From positions 1 to 6,977 of the forward strand of contig JALVCR010000292.1 of assembly GCA_027009865.1 (NCBI GenBank): a stretch of 6,977 nucleotides of DNA, in the 5' to 3' direction. The translations under genes were made by a program, and so were the position numbers. The notes under the pieces were generated by a model. It was not told the origin of the DNA and did no database searches. It saw only the letters and a program-made list of their open reading frames with translations. This document shows, one piece after another, positions 1-6,460 of this stretch (positions are counted from its first letter, which is position 1; every line of letters starts with the position of its first letter). Source of the stretch: Campylobacterales bacterium. Lineage in GTDB: Bacteria; Campylobacterota; Campylobacteria; Campylobacterales; JAADDG01.

Positions 1-1
1 G

Positions 2-826
2 GGAGGAGAGATAGGAGCCGGAGATCAGGGGCTTATGTTTGGCTATGCGTGCAGGGAGACAGATGTTTTGATGCCTCTTCCAATATATTTGGCGCATCAG
101 CTTACATTAAATCTTGCAAAAGCGAGAAAAAGCGGTGTTTTGCCCTTTTTAAGACCGGATGGAAAGGCTCAGGTTACTGTAAGATATGAAGACGGAGTTC
201 CTAAAGCTATCGATACGATAGTGATATCTACTCAGCACTCTCCGGATGTTCCTTACAATAAATTAAAAGATGCCGTAATAGAGGAGATAGTTTTAAAATG
301 TATTCCGGATAATATAGACAGCTCCAATATCAAATATCATATAAATCCAACAGGCAGATTTGTAATAGGAGGTCCTCAGGGAGATGCCGGACTTACCGGA
401 AGAAAAATCATTGTAGATACATATGGCGGAAGCTGTCCTCACGGAGGAGGAGCTTTTAGCGGAAAAGATCCTACAAAAGTTGATAGAAGCGGCGCCTATA
501 TGGCAAGATATATAGCAAAAAATCTTGTTGCAAGCGGGATTTGCGATAAAGCTACCGTTCAATTAGCTTATGCCATAGGCGTAGTGGAGCCGGTTTCGAT
601 ATTTGTAAACACTCATCAAACCTCAAAGGTTGACGAGAGCAAAATAGAGGATGCCGTAAAAGCTATTTTTAGATTAACTCCAAGAGGAATCATAGAGAGT
701 TTGAATTTGCTTAGACCTATTTTTAGAAAAACCGCTGCATATGGTCATTTTGGAAGAGAGCTTGAAGAGTTTACATGGGAGAAGACAGATAAGGTTGATG
801 AGATCAGGGATTATTTTAATTTATAA
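2..826 (+). CDS. metK: S-adenosylmethionine synthetase, 5'-truncated by window edge
   Basis: MetK makes S-adenosylmethionine from ATP and methionine in the cytoplasm, supplying the cell's main methyl donor. The reading frame is open from base 2, before the first ATG at 35, and that upstream part already encodes the conserved [12 protein letters not shown] block. The true start therefore lies outside the window; 274 codons are present, and roughly the first 105-115 residues of a protein of about 385 are missing. Visible signatures include STQHS, the [21 protein letters not shown] block (encoded around 350-406), the [17 protein letters not shown] phosphate-binding segment (around 439-490), and the C-terminal [10 protein letters not shown] followed by WEKTDK. 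These are near-invariant in the family and no catalytic motif in the visible part is broken. It stops with TAA at 824-826. The following spacer holds a hairpin and a new promoter, so it is probably not co-transcribed with most of what follows. The identification is essentially certain. Confidence 0.97.
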   Translation, partial: GGEIGAGDQGLMFGYACRETDVLMPLPIYLAHQLTLNLAKARKSGVLPFLRPDGKAQVTVRYEDGVPKAIDTIVISTQHSPDVPYNKLKDAVIEEIVLKCIPDNIDSSNIKYHINPTGRFVIGGPQGDAGLTGRKIIVDTYGGSCPHGGGAFSGKDPTKVDRSGAYMARYIAKNLVASGICDKATVQLAYAIGVVEPVSIFVNTHQTSKVDESKIEDAVKAIFRLTPRGIIESLNLLRPIFRKTAAYGHFGRELEEFTWEKTDKVDEIRDYFNL

Positions 827-848
827 GTATAGATTGTTCCCGTTTTTT

Positions 849-893
849 AAAATAAAATAGATATTGTAAAAATTTTAATATCCGTTTTATTTT
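849..893. repeat. AT-rich inverted repeat (possible metK terminator or operator)
   Basis: The left arm AAAATAAAATAGATATT (849-865) and right arm AATATCCGTTTTATTTT (877-893) are complementary over 17 positions, with one A/C mismatch (859/883) and one T/G wobble (858/884), around an 11-base loop. The right arm is T-rich and runs into more T-rich sequence. It lies 22 bases after the metK stop, so it could be a weak intrinsic terminator, although the stem has almost no G-C pairs. It also ends just upstream of the proposed ferredoxin -10 element, so it could instead shape or regulate that promoter. The symmetry is seen directly; the role is inferred. Confidence 0.5.
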
Positions 894-898
894 TATTT

Positions 899-907
899 TG
901 TTATATT
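899..907 (+). promoter_or_regulatory. Putative extended -10 promoter for the ferredoxin gene
   Basis: TGTTATATT fits an extended -10 (TGn followed by a TATAAT-like hexamer, TATATT, at 902-907). Transcription would start near 914, giving a leader of about 30 bases. The upstream stretch is strongly T-rich with spaced T runs and has no recognisable -35 box, as described for the vegetative sigma factor of Campylobacter and Helicobacter. An AAGGAG ribosome-binding site follows at 935-940. The assignment rests on motif and position only. Confidence 0.5.
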
Positions 908-945
908 CTTAACTGTAATAATAAATTCTAATCAAAGGAGATAAT

Positions 946-1218
946 ATGGCGGTAAAAATAACCGATATTTGCATAAACTGCGGAGCATGTATAGATGAGT
1001 GTCCTGTAGAGGCTATCGTTGATGATGAGGATAACCCAACAGGCGAGGAGATCTATTACGTTTATCCTGATAAATGCGTAGAGTGCGTAGGCTATCATGA
1101 TGAGCCTGCATGTGCGGAAGCTTGTCCAACTGAGGGGTGTATAGTTTGGGACGAGTGCAAAGAGGGACAAACTTGCAAAGAGGACAGAGGCGAGCCTGGA
1201 ACTCCTGTAGTAGAATAA
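946..1218 (+). CDS. fdxA: 2[4Fe-4S] ferredoxin, Allochromatium (Alvin) type
   Basis: This 90-residue, very acidic cytoplasmic electron carrier is predicted to hold two [4Fe-4S] clusters. The first motif is C9-x2-C12-x2-C15-x3-C19P; the second is C44-x2-C47-x8-C56-x3-C60P. The eight-residue gap between C47 and C56 marks the Alvin-type family, whose clusters have very low redox potential, rather than clostridial ferredoxins with a compact second motif. C65 matches the extra cysteine these proteins often carry. C71 and C77, in a short tail ending GTPVVE, are further cysteines without an obvious cluster role. The start is well supported by AAGGAG five bases upstream of the ATG. It has its own likely promoter and a strong terminator, so it appears monocistronic. 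In Campylobacter jejuni an iron-responsive fdxA with a role in oxygen tolerance lies close to ndk, which suggests the symbol; orthology is inferred from motif and neighbourhood. Redox partners cannot be read from the window. Confidence 0.93.
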   Translation: MAVKITDICINCGACIDECPVEAIVDDEDNPTGEEIYYVYPDKCVECVGYHDEPACAEACPTEGCIVWDECKEGQTCKEDRGEPGTPVVE

Positions 1219-1221
1219 TTT

Positions 1222-1254
1222 AAAAGAGGAGAGGATAAACCTCTTCTCTTTTTT
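1222..1254 (+). terminator. Rho-independent terminator after the ferredoxin gene
   Basis: AAAAGAGGAGAGG (1222-1234) pairs with CCTCTTCTCTTTT (1240-1252) over 13 positions with a single G-U pair. The loop is five bases (ATAAA), and the right arm ends in a run of six T (1249-1254). It begins four bases after the ferredoxin stop codon. The A-tract facing the T-tract could let it work in both directions, but no gene on the minus strand needs that. It separates the ferredoxin from the ndk operon. Confidence 0.87.
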
Positions 1255-1295
1255 AAAAAAGCTTCATAAATTTTATCTTCAATATAGAAAATATC

Positions 1296-1304
1296 TGCTA
1301 TAAT
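1296..1304 (+). promoter_or_regulatory. Extended -10 promoter for the ndk-led operon
   Basis: TGCTATAAT is a perfect extended -10 (TG, one base, TATAAT at 1299-1304). It lies after the ferredoxin terminator and about 50 bases before the ndk start, and predicts transcription from about 1311. No TTGACA-like hexamer is present at the usual distance; upstream sequence is AT-rich, in line with promoters of this phylum. It is the only good promoter found ahead of the long gene run and so probably drives ndk through the Bat-like genes. Confidence 0.72.
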
Positions 1305-1350
1305 TCCTCCCTTAATTATGATTTTACAATAGAGTTAGGAGCAAAATTTT

Positions 1351-1764
1351 ATGGAACAGACACTCTCCATTATTAAACCAGACGCCGTTAGCAAAGGCGT
1401 TATAGGAAAAATCATCGATAGATTCGAATCCAACTCTCTTAGAATAGCAGCTATGAAGAAGATAAAGCTTACAAAAGAGATGGCTGCCGAGTTTTATGAA
1501 GTTCACAAAGAGAGACCTTTTTTCAATGACCTTGTAGAGTATATGACAAGCGGACCTGTTGTAGTTATGGTTCTTGAGGGAGAAAATGCAGTAGCTAAAA
1601 ACAGAGAGCTTATGGGAGCTACAAATCCCAAAGAGGCTGCGCCGGGAACCATTAGAGCGGATTTTGCCGAAAGCATAGAAGCAAACGCCGTTCATGGAAG
1701 CGATTCTTTGGAAAATGCAAAAAGAGAGATAGCTTTCTTTTTTAGCAAAATAGAAATTCTTTAA
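1351..1764 (+). CDS. ndk: Nucleoside diphosphate kinase
   Basis: Ndk moves the gamma phosphate from a nucleoside triphosphate (usually ATP) to nucleoside diphosphates through a phosphohistidine intermediate, balancing cytoplasmic NTP and dNTP pools. The protein has 137 residues, the normal bacterial length. The N-terminal [10 protein letters not shown] contains K9. The active-site block NAVHGSDS carries the phosphorylated histidine H115, with N112 just before it. Y49, F57, R85, T91 (in GATNP) and R102 match the nucleotide-binding positions of the family. The ATG at 1351 follows AGGAG at 1337-1341 and gives the standard N-terminus. It is the first gene of the proposed operon and ends 8 bases before yceD. 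No irregularity is seen. Confidence 0.97.
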   Translation: MEQTLSIIKPDAVSKGVIGKIIDRFESNSLRIAAMKKIKLTKEMAAEFYEVHKERPFFNDLVEYMTSGPVVVMVLEGENAVAKNRELMGATNPKEAAPGTIRADFAESIEANAVHGSDSLENAKREIAFFFSKIEIL

Positions 1765-1772
1765 AGAGATAG

Positions 1773-2165
1773 ATGAAAATAGAGTTCAAAAAGGTTTCCT
1801 ATAAAGGTTCTAAATTAGAATATTTAAAAGAAAATCTAAAATTTAACGGATTTTTCAAAAAAATAGATCCTCACACTATAAGATGCGAAGGAGATTTTAG
1901 CGGAACGATTTCTCATATCTGCGATCGTTGCGCAAAAGATTTCGATCTTCCATTCAAAGAGAAGATAAGCTTAAAGATAGTGGAGGGTATAACAAGCGAT
2001 AAAGAGGATTTTTTCGAAACGATAGAGTGCATAGACTCAACTATCGATTTTGACGAGATAATAGAGAGCGAAATAGAGTCTTTTAAAAGCGATTACCACT
2101 ACTGCAAAGAGTGCAAAGAAAAAGAGAAGGAGAATAAAAATGGCAGTACCAAAGAGACGAGTTAG
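1773..2165 (+). CDS. yceD: YceD/DUF177 family protein (ribosome-linked, upstream of rpmF)
   Basis: This 130-residue acidic, lysine-rich protein belongs by position and pattern to the YceD (DUF177) family, which is nearly always encoded just before rpmF. Family members have been linked to 23S rRNA or large-subunit maturation, but the mechanism is not settled. The usual C-x2-C pair is present (C50-D-R-C53, preceded by a G-x-I-x-x-x-C pattern). A second pair, C111-K-E-C114, lies near the end where other members also have cysteines, so a shared zinc site is possible. The tail after C114 is a charged Lys/Glu/Asn stretch and is probably disordered. The ATG at 1773 lies 8 bases after the ndk stop, with a weak purine-rich AAAGAG upstream. 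Its last 26 bases overlap rpmF in another frame and contain the L32 start; the rpmF ribosome-binding site lies just ahead, still inside yceD. Family assignment relies on context as much as on sequence. Confidence 0.85.
   Translation: MKIEFKKVSYKGSKLEYLKENLKFNGFFKKIDPHTIRCEGDFSGTISHICDRCAKDFDLPFKEKISLKIVEGITSDKEDFFETIECIDSTIDFDEIIESEIESFKSDYHYCKECKEKEKENKNGSTKETS
2127..2132 (+). promoter_or_regulatory. Strong ribosome-binding site for rpmF inside yceD
   Basis: AAGGAG lies seven bases before the rpmF ATG at 2140 and wholly within the yceD coding sequence. It is among the best Shine-Dalgarno matches in the operon, consistent with the high output needed for a ribosomal protein, and it confirms the rpmF start. 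Confidence 0.75.
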
Positions 2166-2295
2166 CAAAACAAGAGCGGCAAAGAGAAGAACTCATTATA
2201 AAGTAACTTTGCCAAGACCGGTGAAAGATAGCGACGGGACATGGAGAATGCCTCATAGAGTCAATAAGTATACCGGAGAGTATAATTCCAAATAA
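2140..2295 (+). CDS. rpmF: 50S ribosomal protein L32
   Basis: L32 is a small structural protein of the large ribosomal subunit. The frame encodes 51 residues starting [20 protein letters not shown] and ending [11 protein letters not shown]. The very basic N-terminus, the [10 protein letters not shown] block and the DGTWRMPHR segment match L32 of Campylobacterota. There are no cysteines, so it is the zinc-free form rather than the type with paired CxxC motifs. The start has a strong AAGGAG seven bases upstream. The 5' end overlaps yceD by 26 bases; at the 3' end the stop shares one base with the plsX start (TAATG). The order yceD-rpmF-plsX-fabH is widely conserved in bacteria and joins ribosome and lipid synthesis genes in one transcript. 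Confidence 0.96.
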   Translation: MAVPKRRVSKTRAAKRRTHYKVTLPRPVKDSDGTWRMPHRVNKYTGEYNSK

Positions 2296-3287
2296 TGAGA
2301 AGAGTAGCAATTGACGCTTTAGGCGGCGATTACGGCGCCGCTCCCATTATCGAAGGAACTATAAAGGCTTTGAAAGAGAGAAATTTCAAAGCTATCCTTG
2401 TTGGAAAATCTGCAGAAATTCTTCCCAAAATTCCTCCCAAATTTAAAAAAAATATTGAAATTGTAGAGTGCGATGATGTGTTCGGTATGGACGAGAGCGC
2501 AACTGATGCTTTAAAAAGGAAAGAGAGCTCTATCTATAAAGCCATAGAGCTTGTTAGAAATAAAAAAGCCGATGCGGTTGTATCAGCCGGGCATAGCGGG
2601 GCTACTATGAGTCTCTCCACTCTTAGGCTTGGGAGAATTAAGGGGGTTTCAAGACCTGCGATAGCAACTTTGATGCCTACGGCTGTTGGGGGAAGAAGCC
2701 TTGTTTTGGATGTGGGAGCAAATGTAGATTGTAAGGCGGAGCATCTGTTTGAGTTTGCCATTATGGGAGAGTCTTACGCTCAGGATATTTTAAAAATCAA
2801 GCATCCAAAAGTCGGACTCTTATCAAACGGCGAAGAGAAATCAAAAGGAAACGAAGTTACAAAAAGCGCTTATAAACTTCTTGAAGGGCATAATCACTTT
2901 ATCGGTAACGTAGAGGGGAATAATATTTTCGACGGAAGTGTCGATGTGATTGTATGCGATGGTTTTGTGGGAAATATTTTGCTAAAAACAAGCGAGGGCG
3001 TTGCCGATTCTATTACCAAAATGATAAAAAATAATGTCAAAAAGTCTCCGATAGCCATAGCCGGAGCCATTTTGATGAGAAGAGTTTTTAGAGTTTTGAA
3101 AAAACAGGTAGATTATGCCGAATATGGAGGCGCTCCTTTGCTTGGAGTTAAGGGATGCACTATCATAAGCCATGGAAAAAGCAATTCCAAAGCTATAAAA
3201 AATGCTATTTTTCAAGCTATCAATTTTGTAGATTCCGATGTCAATAAAGATATAGAAGAGAAGCTGGCCTCTTTAAAAAAGAAATAG
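2295..3287 (+). CDS. plsX: Phosphate acyltransferase PlsX
   Basis: PlsX converts acyl-ACP and phosphate to acyl-phosphate, the donor used by PlsY in the first step of phospholipid synthesis. It is a peripheral enzyme on the inner face of the cytoplasmic membrane. The protein has 330 residues, a usual length. Motifs in order are [12 protein letters not shown] (residues 6-17), SAGHSGA (97-103), [20 protein letters not shown], the VCDGFVGN block (G223-N227) and [11 protein letters not shown] (277-287), followed by IISHGKS. SAGHSGA replaces the common SAGNTGA. I believe His/Ser there is usual in this phylum, so it is not read as a defect. The ATG start shares its A with the rpmF stop, suggesting translational coupling, and the N-terminus begins right at the conserved beta strand. 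The C-terminus is lysine-rich. fabH follows after 12 bases. Confidence 0.97.
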   Translation: MRRVAIDALGGDYGAAPIIEGTIKALKERNFKAILVGKSAEILPKIPPKFKKNIEIVECDDVFGMDESATDALKRKESSIYKAIELVRNKKADAVVSAGHSGATMSLSTLRLGRIKGVSRPAIATLMPTAVGGRSLVLDVGANVDCKAEHLFEFAIMGESYAQDILKIKHPKVGLLSNGEEKSKGNEVTKSAYKLLEGHNHFIGNVEGNNIFDGSVDVIVCDGFVGNILLKTSEGVADSITKMIKNNVKKSPIAIAGAILMRRVFRVLKKQVDYAEYGGAPLLGVKGCTIISHGKSNSKAIKNAIFQAINFVDSDVNKDIEEKLASLKKK

Positions 3288-3293
3288 AAAGGA
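3288..3293 (+). promoter_or_regulatory. Ribosome-binding site deciding the TTG start of fabH
   Basis: AAAGGA lies six bases before TTG at 3300, an ideal distance. No ATG or GTG start between here and the conserved [12 protein letters not shown] segment would give a proper FabH N-terminus, so this site fixes TTG as the start. Confidence 0.65.
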
Positions 3294-3299
3294 TCCATA

Positions 3300-4298
3300 T
3301 TGTTTGCGGCCCTAAAATCTATCGGAGCTTACGTGCCCAAAAAGGTGTTGACCAATAAAGATTTTGAAAAAATGGTTGATACGAGTGATGAGTGGATAAA
3401 AAAAAGAACCGGCATAGAGAAAAGACACATAGCGGCCGATAATGAAAGCACAAGCGATCTTGCGGCAAAAGCCTGCGAGGCGGCGATTGTTAGATCCGGT
3501 TTAGATAAAAGCCAAATAGATGCTTTAATTTGCGCCACCATAAGTCCCGATTATCTTTGTATGCCCTCTACCGCGTGTCTTGTAGCGGATAAAATAGGAA
3601 TTAAAAACATTCCCTCTTTTGATATAAGCGCAGCTTGCAGCGGTTTTGTTTATGCTTTGGCTATCGCAAAATCTTTCATAGAATCAAAAATGTTTAAAAA
3701 TGTTTTGATTGTGGGAGCCGAGAAGTTAAGCAGTATTGTAGATTATACCGACAGAACCACATGCGTTTTGTTTGGAGACGGGGCGGGAGCGGCTGTTATA
3801 AGCTCTACTGATAAAAAAGAGGAAGCCATAATAGATGTTAAGATATCATCTGACGGAACATATCAGGATTTTCTTATAACTCCGGGATGCGGCTCTAAAA
3901 ATCCATGCTCAAAAGAGGTTTTGGAAAACAGGTTAAACTATATCAAAATGAAAGGGAATGAAACCTTTAAGCTTGCTGTAAAGACTTTGACAAACGATGT
4001 TTTAGAGATAATGAAAGAAAATAATTTAAGCAGTGAAGATATAGACTATTTCATTCCTCATCAGGCAAATTACAGAATTATAGAGGCCGTTAGAAGTAAA
4101 ATGAATTTTCCAAAAGAGAAAACCGTTTTGACAGTCGCAAAATACGGCAATACCTCCGCGGCTTCCATTCCTATGGCAATGAATGACTGGTATGAGAGCG
4201 GAAAGCTTAAAAAGGGCGATTTGATGCTTCTTGACACTTTCGGAGGCGGGCTTACATGGGGTAGCGCTCTTGTTCATTTTGCGGGCGAAAACTTATGA
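3300..4298 (+). CDS. fabH: Beta-ketoacyl-ACP synthase III
   Basis: FabH starts type II fatty-acid synthesis by condensing acetyl-CoA (or another short acyl-CoA) with malonyl-ACP to give a beta-ketoacyl-ACP. The 332-residue length is normal. The catalytic triad is complete: C113 in [10 protein letters not shown]254 in IPHQAN and N284 in YGNTSAAS. The N-terminal [14 protein letters not shown], the FGDGAGAAV loop (158-166) and the C-terminal [11 protein letters not shown] are also typical. The protein begins at a TTG codon supported by AAAGGA six bases upstream and by alignment of the N-terminus to the family pattern. It follows plsX by 12 bases, and its TGA stop overlaps the moxR start as ATGA. 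PlsX and FabH both draw on the acyl-ACP and malonyl-ACP pool, so their pairing is functionally sensible. Acyl-CoA chain preference cannot be judged from the sequence. Confidence 0.97.
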   Translation: MFAALKSIGAYVPKKVLTNKDFEKMVDTSDEWIKKRTGIEKRHIAADNESTSDLAAKACEAAIVRSGLDKSQIDALICATISPDYLCMPSTACLVADKIGIKNIPSFDISAACSGFVYALAIAKSFIESKMFKNVLIVGAEKLSSIVDYTDRTTCVLFGDGAGAAVISSTDKKEEAIIDVKISSDGTYQDFLITPGCGSKNPCSKEVLENRLNYIKMKGNETFKLAVKTLTNDVLEIMKENNLSSEDIDYFIPHQANYRIIEAVRSKMNFPKEKTVLTVAKYGNTSAASIPMAMNDWYESGKLKKGDLMLLDTFGGGLTWGSALVHFAGENL

Positions 4299-5245
4299 GA
4301 GAGATTATAGAGGCTATAAAAAGCGAAGTAAAAAAGGTCATAGTAGGCCAAGATCAGATGATAGATGGCCTTTTAATAGGCCTTCTTTGCGAAGGGCACG
4401 TTCTTTTGGAAGGTGTACCCGGACTTGCAAAAACAACTACCGTAAATGCCCTATCCAAAGCTTTGGGGCTTACTTTTAAAAGAGTTCAGTTTACTCCAGA
4501 TCTTCTCCCAAGCGATATTATAGGAACCGAAATATATGACCCTAAAAATAACGAATTTAAGATAAAAAAGGGTCCCGTTTTTACAAATCTTCTTTTAGCC
4601 GACGAGATAAACAGAGCTCCGGCAAAAGTTCAAAGCGCTCTTTTGGAGGTAATGCAAGAGAGGCAGGTTACAATAGGAGAGGAGAGTTTTAAAATAGAGC
4701 GCCCCTTTTTAACTCTTGCTACGCAAAATCCGGTAGAGCAGGAGGGAGCCTATAATCTTCCAGAAGCCCAGCTTGATAGATTTATGCTAAAGCTGATAGT
4801 GGGATACAACTCCAAAGAGGAAGAGGTTGAGATAGCAAGAAGAATCGCAAATGACGGAGAGAGCGAAAATATAAAGACGGTGGCCAACAAAGAGCAGCTT
4901 TTTATGCTAAAAGAGGAGGTAAAAAAGGTCTATATCGATCCTGAAGTTGAAAATTTTATTGTAGATATCGTTTTTGCCACAAGAGAGCCGGAAAATTACG
5001 GCCTAGAAGAGATGAAAGATTATATTCAATATGGAGCGAGTCCGAGAGGAACGATAGATTTGTATAAAGCTTCCAAAGCTTTGGCTTATATGAAAAACAG
5101 AGATTACGTAACGCCGGTAGATGTGGCTATAATGGCAAAAAGCACTCTTAGGCATAGAATAATTTTAAGTTATGAAGCGGAAGCCGAGAATATAAAGAGT
5201 GATGAGATTATAGAAAAAGTTTTAGAGTCGGTGCCTATTCCTTGA
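4295..5245 (+). CDS. moxR: MoxR-family AAA+ ATPase
   Basis: MoxR proteins are cytoplasmic AAA+ ATPases thought to act as chaperones that activate or assemble partner complexes, usually with VWA-domain proteins encoded beside them. The 316-residue protein has Walker [10 protein letters not shown] (K46, T47), Walker [12 protein letters not shown] (D103, E104), sensor 1 in [10 protein letters not shown] (N145), an arginine finger in AQLDRF (R162) and sensor 2 in GASPRGT (R251). All ATPase residues are present, so it should be active. The length and the [14 protein letters not shown] segment are typical of the MoxR proper/APE2220-like groups in Bat operons. Its ATG overlaps the fabH stop by four bases, so it is likely translated by re-initiation. 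It is followed directly by DUF58, a small membrane protein and a VWA protein, the standard MoxR module. The substrate is unknown. Confidence 0.95.
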   Translation: MREIIEAIKSEVKKVIVGQDQMIDGLLIGLLCEGHVLLEGVPGLAKTTTVNALSKALGLTFKRVQFTPDLLPSDIIGTEIYDPKNNEFKIKKGPVFTNLLLADEINRAPAKVQSALLEVMQERQVTIGEESFKIERPFLTLATQNPVEQEGAYNLPEAQLDRFMLKLIVGYNSKEEEVEIARRIANDGESENIKTVANKEQLFMLKEEVKKVYIDPEVENFIVDIVFATREPENYGLEEMKDYIQYGASPRGTIDLYKASKALAYMKNRDYVTPVDVAIMAKSTLRHRIILSYEAEAENIKSDEIIEKVLESVPIP

Positions 5246-6072
5246 GCAAACTCAAAAAAATTTTAATAAAAACAAAAAGACAGGTATTTAGCGAGATTAT
5301 AGGAAATAACCCTTCCATTTTTCAAGGAGAAGGGCTTGAGTTTGTAGAGCTTAGAGAGTATCAATATGGAGACGATGTAAAAAAGATAGATTGGTACGTA
5401 AGCGCCAAAATGCAAAAGCCTTACGTAAAAATCTATAAAGAGGAGAGAGAGCTTAATATAGTAATCGTTCCGATACTCTCAGGAAGCGTTAATTTTGGCT
5501 CAAAGAGGCTAAAATTGGAAGTTATTGCCGAGATAGCGGCGATTTTAGCTTTTTCGGCCGTAAAAAATACCGATTTGTTCTCGCTTTTGATTTTTACCGA
5601 TTCCCAAAAAGATTTCATTAAACCCACAAAACAGTATTTTGCCGTAAGAAAAGCCGTTGAGAAGATTTTAAATTTCAATCCGTTAGGAGAGAGAGCCGAT
5701 AATAAAAAGCTTGTTTTGCATCTTTTGGAGAGAATTAAAAGAAGATCGATTATATTTCTAATAAGCGATTTTTTGGAGCCTATAGATTTGAGGATTTTGG
5801 CAAGAAAGCATGAGGTTATATCTTTGATAGTAAGAGATAAGCTTGAAGAGGAGCCTCCAAATTTGGGATTTATCTCCTTGATAGATCCAGTCAGGCTTAT
5901 TTTTGGAAATACCGATTTAAATAAAAACTCCATTGAAAAAAGAAAAAAAGAGATTTATAGAAAAGATCACGAGTTATATTCCCATTTTAGAAAAAATAGG
6001 GTAAGATTTACCAAAATTTATACCAACGAAGAGCCTTTCGTAAAGCTTTCCAAACTTTTTATCGGAAGATAA
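5242..6072 (+). CDS. DUF58 family protein of the MoxR/Bat module
   Basis: This 276-residue protein has the DUF58 signature at residues 38-55: REYxxGDDVKKIDWxxSA, followed by KPYVKIYKEERE. DUF58 proteins are encoded next to MoxR ATPases and resemble VWA domains; they are assumed to be part of the MoxR complex, but their biochemical role is undefined. Most members have DxSxS after the ERE strand. Here that stretch reads IVPILSGSV, with isoleucine (I78) where the metal-binding aspartate is expected, while S80 and S82 remain, so classical metal binding is doubtful. No signal peptide or membrane segment is visible, so it is probably cytoplasmic. The start is TTG at 5242, overlapping the moxR stop (TTGA). 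The only alternatives are downstream and would trim the conserved basic N-terminus LKKILIKTKR. No good Shine-Dalgarno is seen, which suggests coupling to moxR. The next gene begins one base after the stop. Confidence 0.88.
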   Translation: MSKLKKILIKTKRQVFSEIIGNNPSIFQGEGLEFVELREYQYGDDVKKIDWYVSAKMQKPYVKIYKEERELNIVIVPILSGSVNFGSKRLKLEVIAEIAAILAFSAVKNTDLFSLLIFTDSQKDFIKPTKQYFAVRKAVEKILNFNPLGERADNKKLVLHLLERIKRRSIIFLISDFLEPIDLRILARKHEVISLIVRDKLEEEPPNLGFISLIDPVRLIFGNTDLNKNSIEKRKKEIYRKDHELYSHFRKNRVRFTKIYTNEEPFVKLSKLFIGR

Positions 6073-6073
6073 A

Positions 6074-6460
6074 ATGCCTGATATTAAAGATATAAAGCCC
6101 CTTGTAGAAATTCCAGATTTATCTTTGTATGGAGTTATTTTTTTTGCCCTTTTGATAGTTATATCTTTGGCGGTGGTTATTTATAATATTATTTATAAAT
6201 TTTTGCATGACAAAAAGAGAAGAATAAGAAGAGCTGTTTTAAAAAAATTAAAAGAGGTGGATTTCAATAATCCAAAGAAAGCCGCTTATGAAATAACAAA
6301 ATATGGAAGATATCTAATTCATGACGATAAGAGCAGAAAAATTTTTGAAGAGATTTTGCCCCTTTTGGAGAGGTATAAATATAAAAAAGAGGTTGATGAA
6401 AATCTCTCAAGAAAAGTGATTAGATATTACTATCTTTTAGTAGAGGCGGTGGATGAATAA
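6074..6460 (+). CDS. Small single-pass membrane protein of the MoxR/Bat module (DUF4381-like)
   Basis: This 128-residue protein has a short N-terminal segment with DIKPLVEIPD (residues 6-15), one strongly hydrophobic stretch at about 18-41, then a basic patch KKRRIRRAVLKK (47-58) and a soluble, mostly helical C-terminal part. The positive-inside rule places the N-terminus in the periplasm and the C-terminal domain in the cytoplasm, where it could meet MoxR and DUF58. The I-x-P motif just before the membrane segment and the place between DUF58 and a VWA gene match the DUF4381-type proteins found in these operons; I assign that family from context and pattern only. It starts one base after the DUF58 stop and overlaps the next gene by eight bases. 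No catalytic motif is visible; an anchoring or adaptor role is inferred. Confidence 0.8.
   Translation: MPDIKDIKPLVEIPDLSLYGVIFFALLIVISLAVVIYNIIYKFLHDKKRRIRRAVLKKLKEVDFNNPKKAAYEITKYGRYLIHDDKSRKIFEEILPLLERYKYKKEVDENLSRKVIRYYYLLVEAVDE

Noticed and set aside
908..945. A possible Fur or PerR operator near the ferredoxin start
   Set aside because: The spacer is AT-rich and resembles such boxes loosely anywhere; no symmetric 19-base Fur-like site could be made out by eye.
1318..1332. A four-codon open frame (ATG to TAG) in the ndk leader
   Set aside because: It has no ribosome-binding site, begins only about 7 bases from the predicted transcript start, and such short frames are expected by chance; no attenuation-type structure follows.
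1324..1695. A 123-codon minus-strand frame opposite ndk
   Set aside because: ndk is unambiguous with all active-site residues; the antisense frame has no domain, no promoter and no ribosome-binding site.
2281..2286. A TATAAT at the end of rpmF, as an internal promoter for plsX
   Set aside because: It lacks the TG extension, has no -35 partner, and is only nine bases before the plsX ATG. It simply encodes Tyr-Asn in AT-rich DNA.
2591..2615. SAGHSGA instead of SAGNTGA in PlsX as a possible active-site change
   Set aside because: I believe this variant is usual in the phylum and all other PlsX motifs are intact, so it is not evidence of altered function.
4231..4479. An 82-codon plus-strand frame across the fabH-moxR junction
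   Set aside because: It is out of frame with two clear genes and its product is an arginine-rich shadow of them.
5433..5933. A 166-codon open frame on the minus strand
   Set aside because: It lies wholly inside the DUF58 gene, which has a recognisable family motif. The antisense protein is a low-complexity Leu/Ser/Lys/Ile sequence without motifs, as expected when an AT-rich, purine-biased gene is read backwards.
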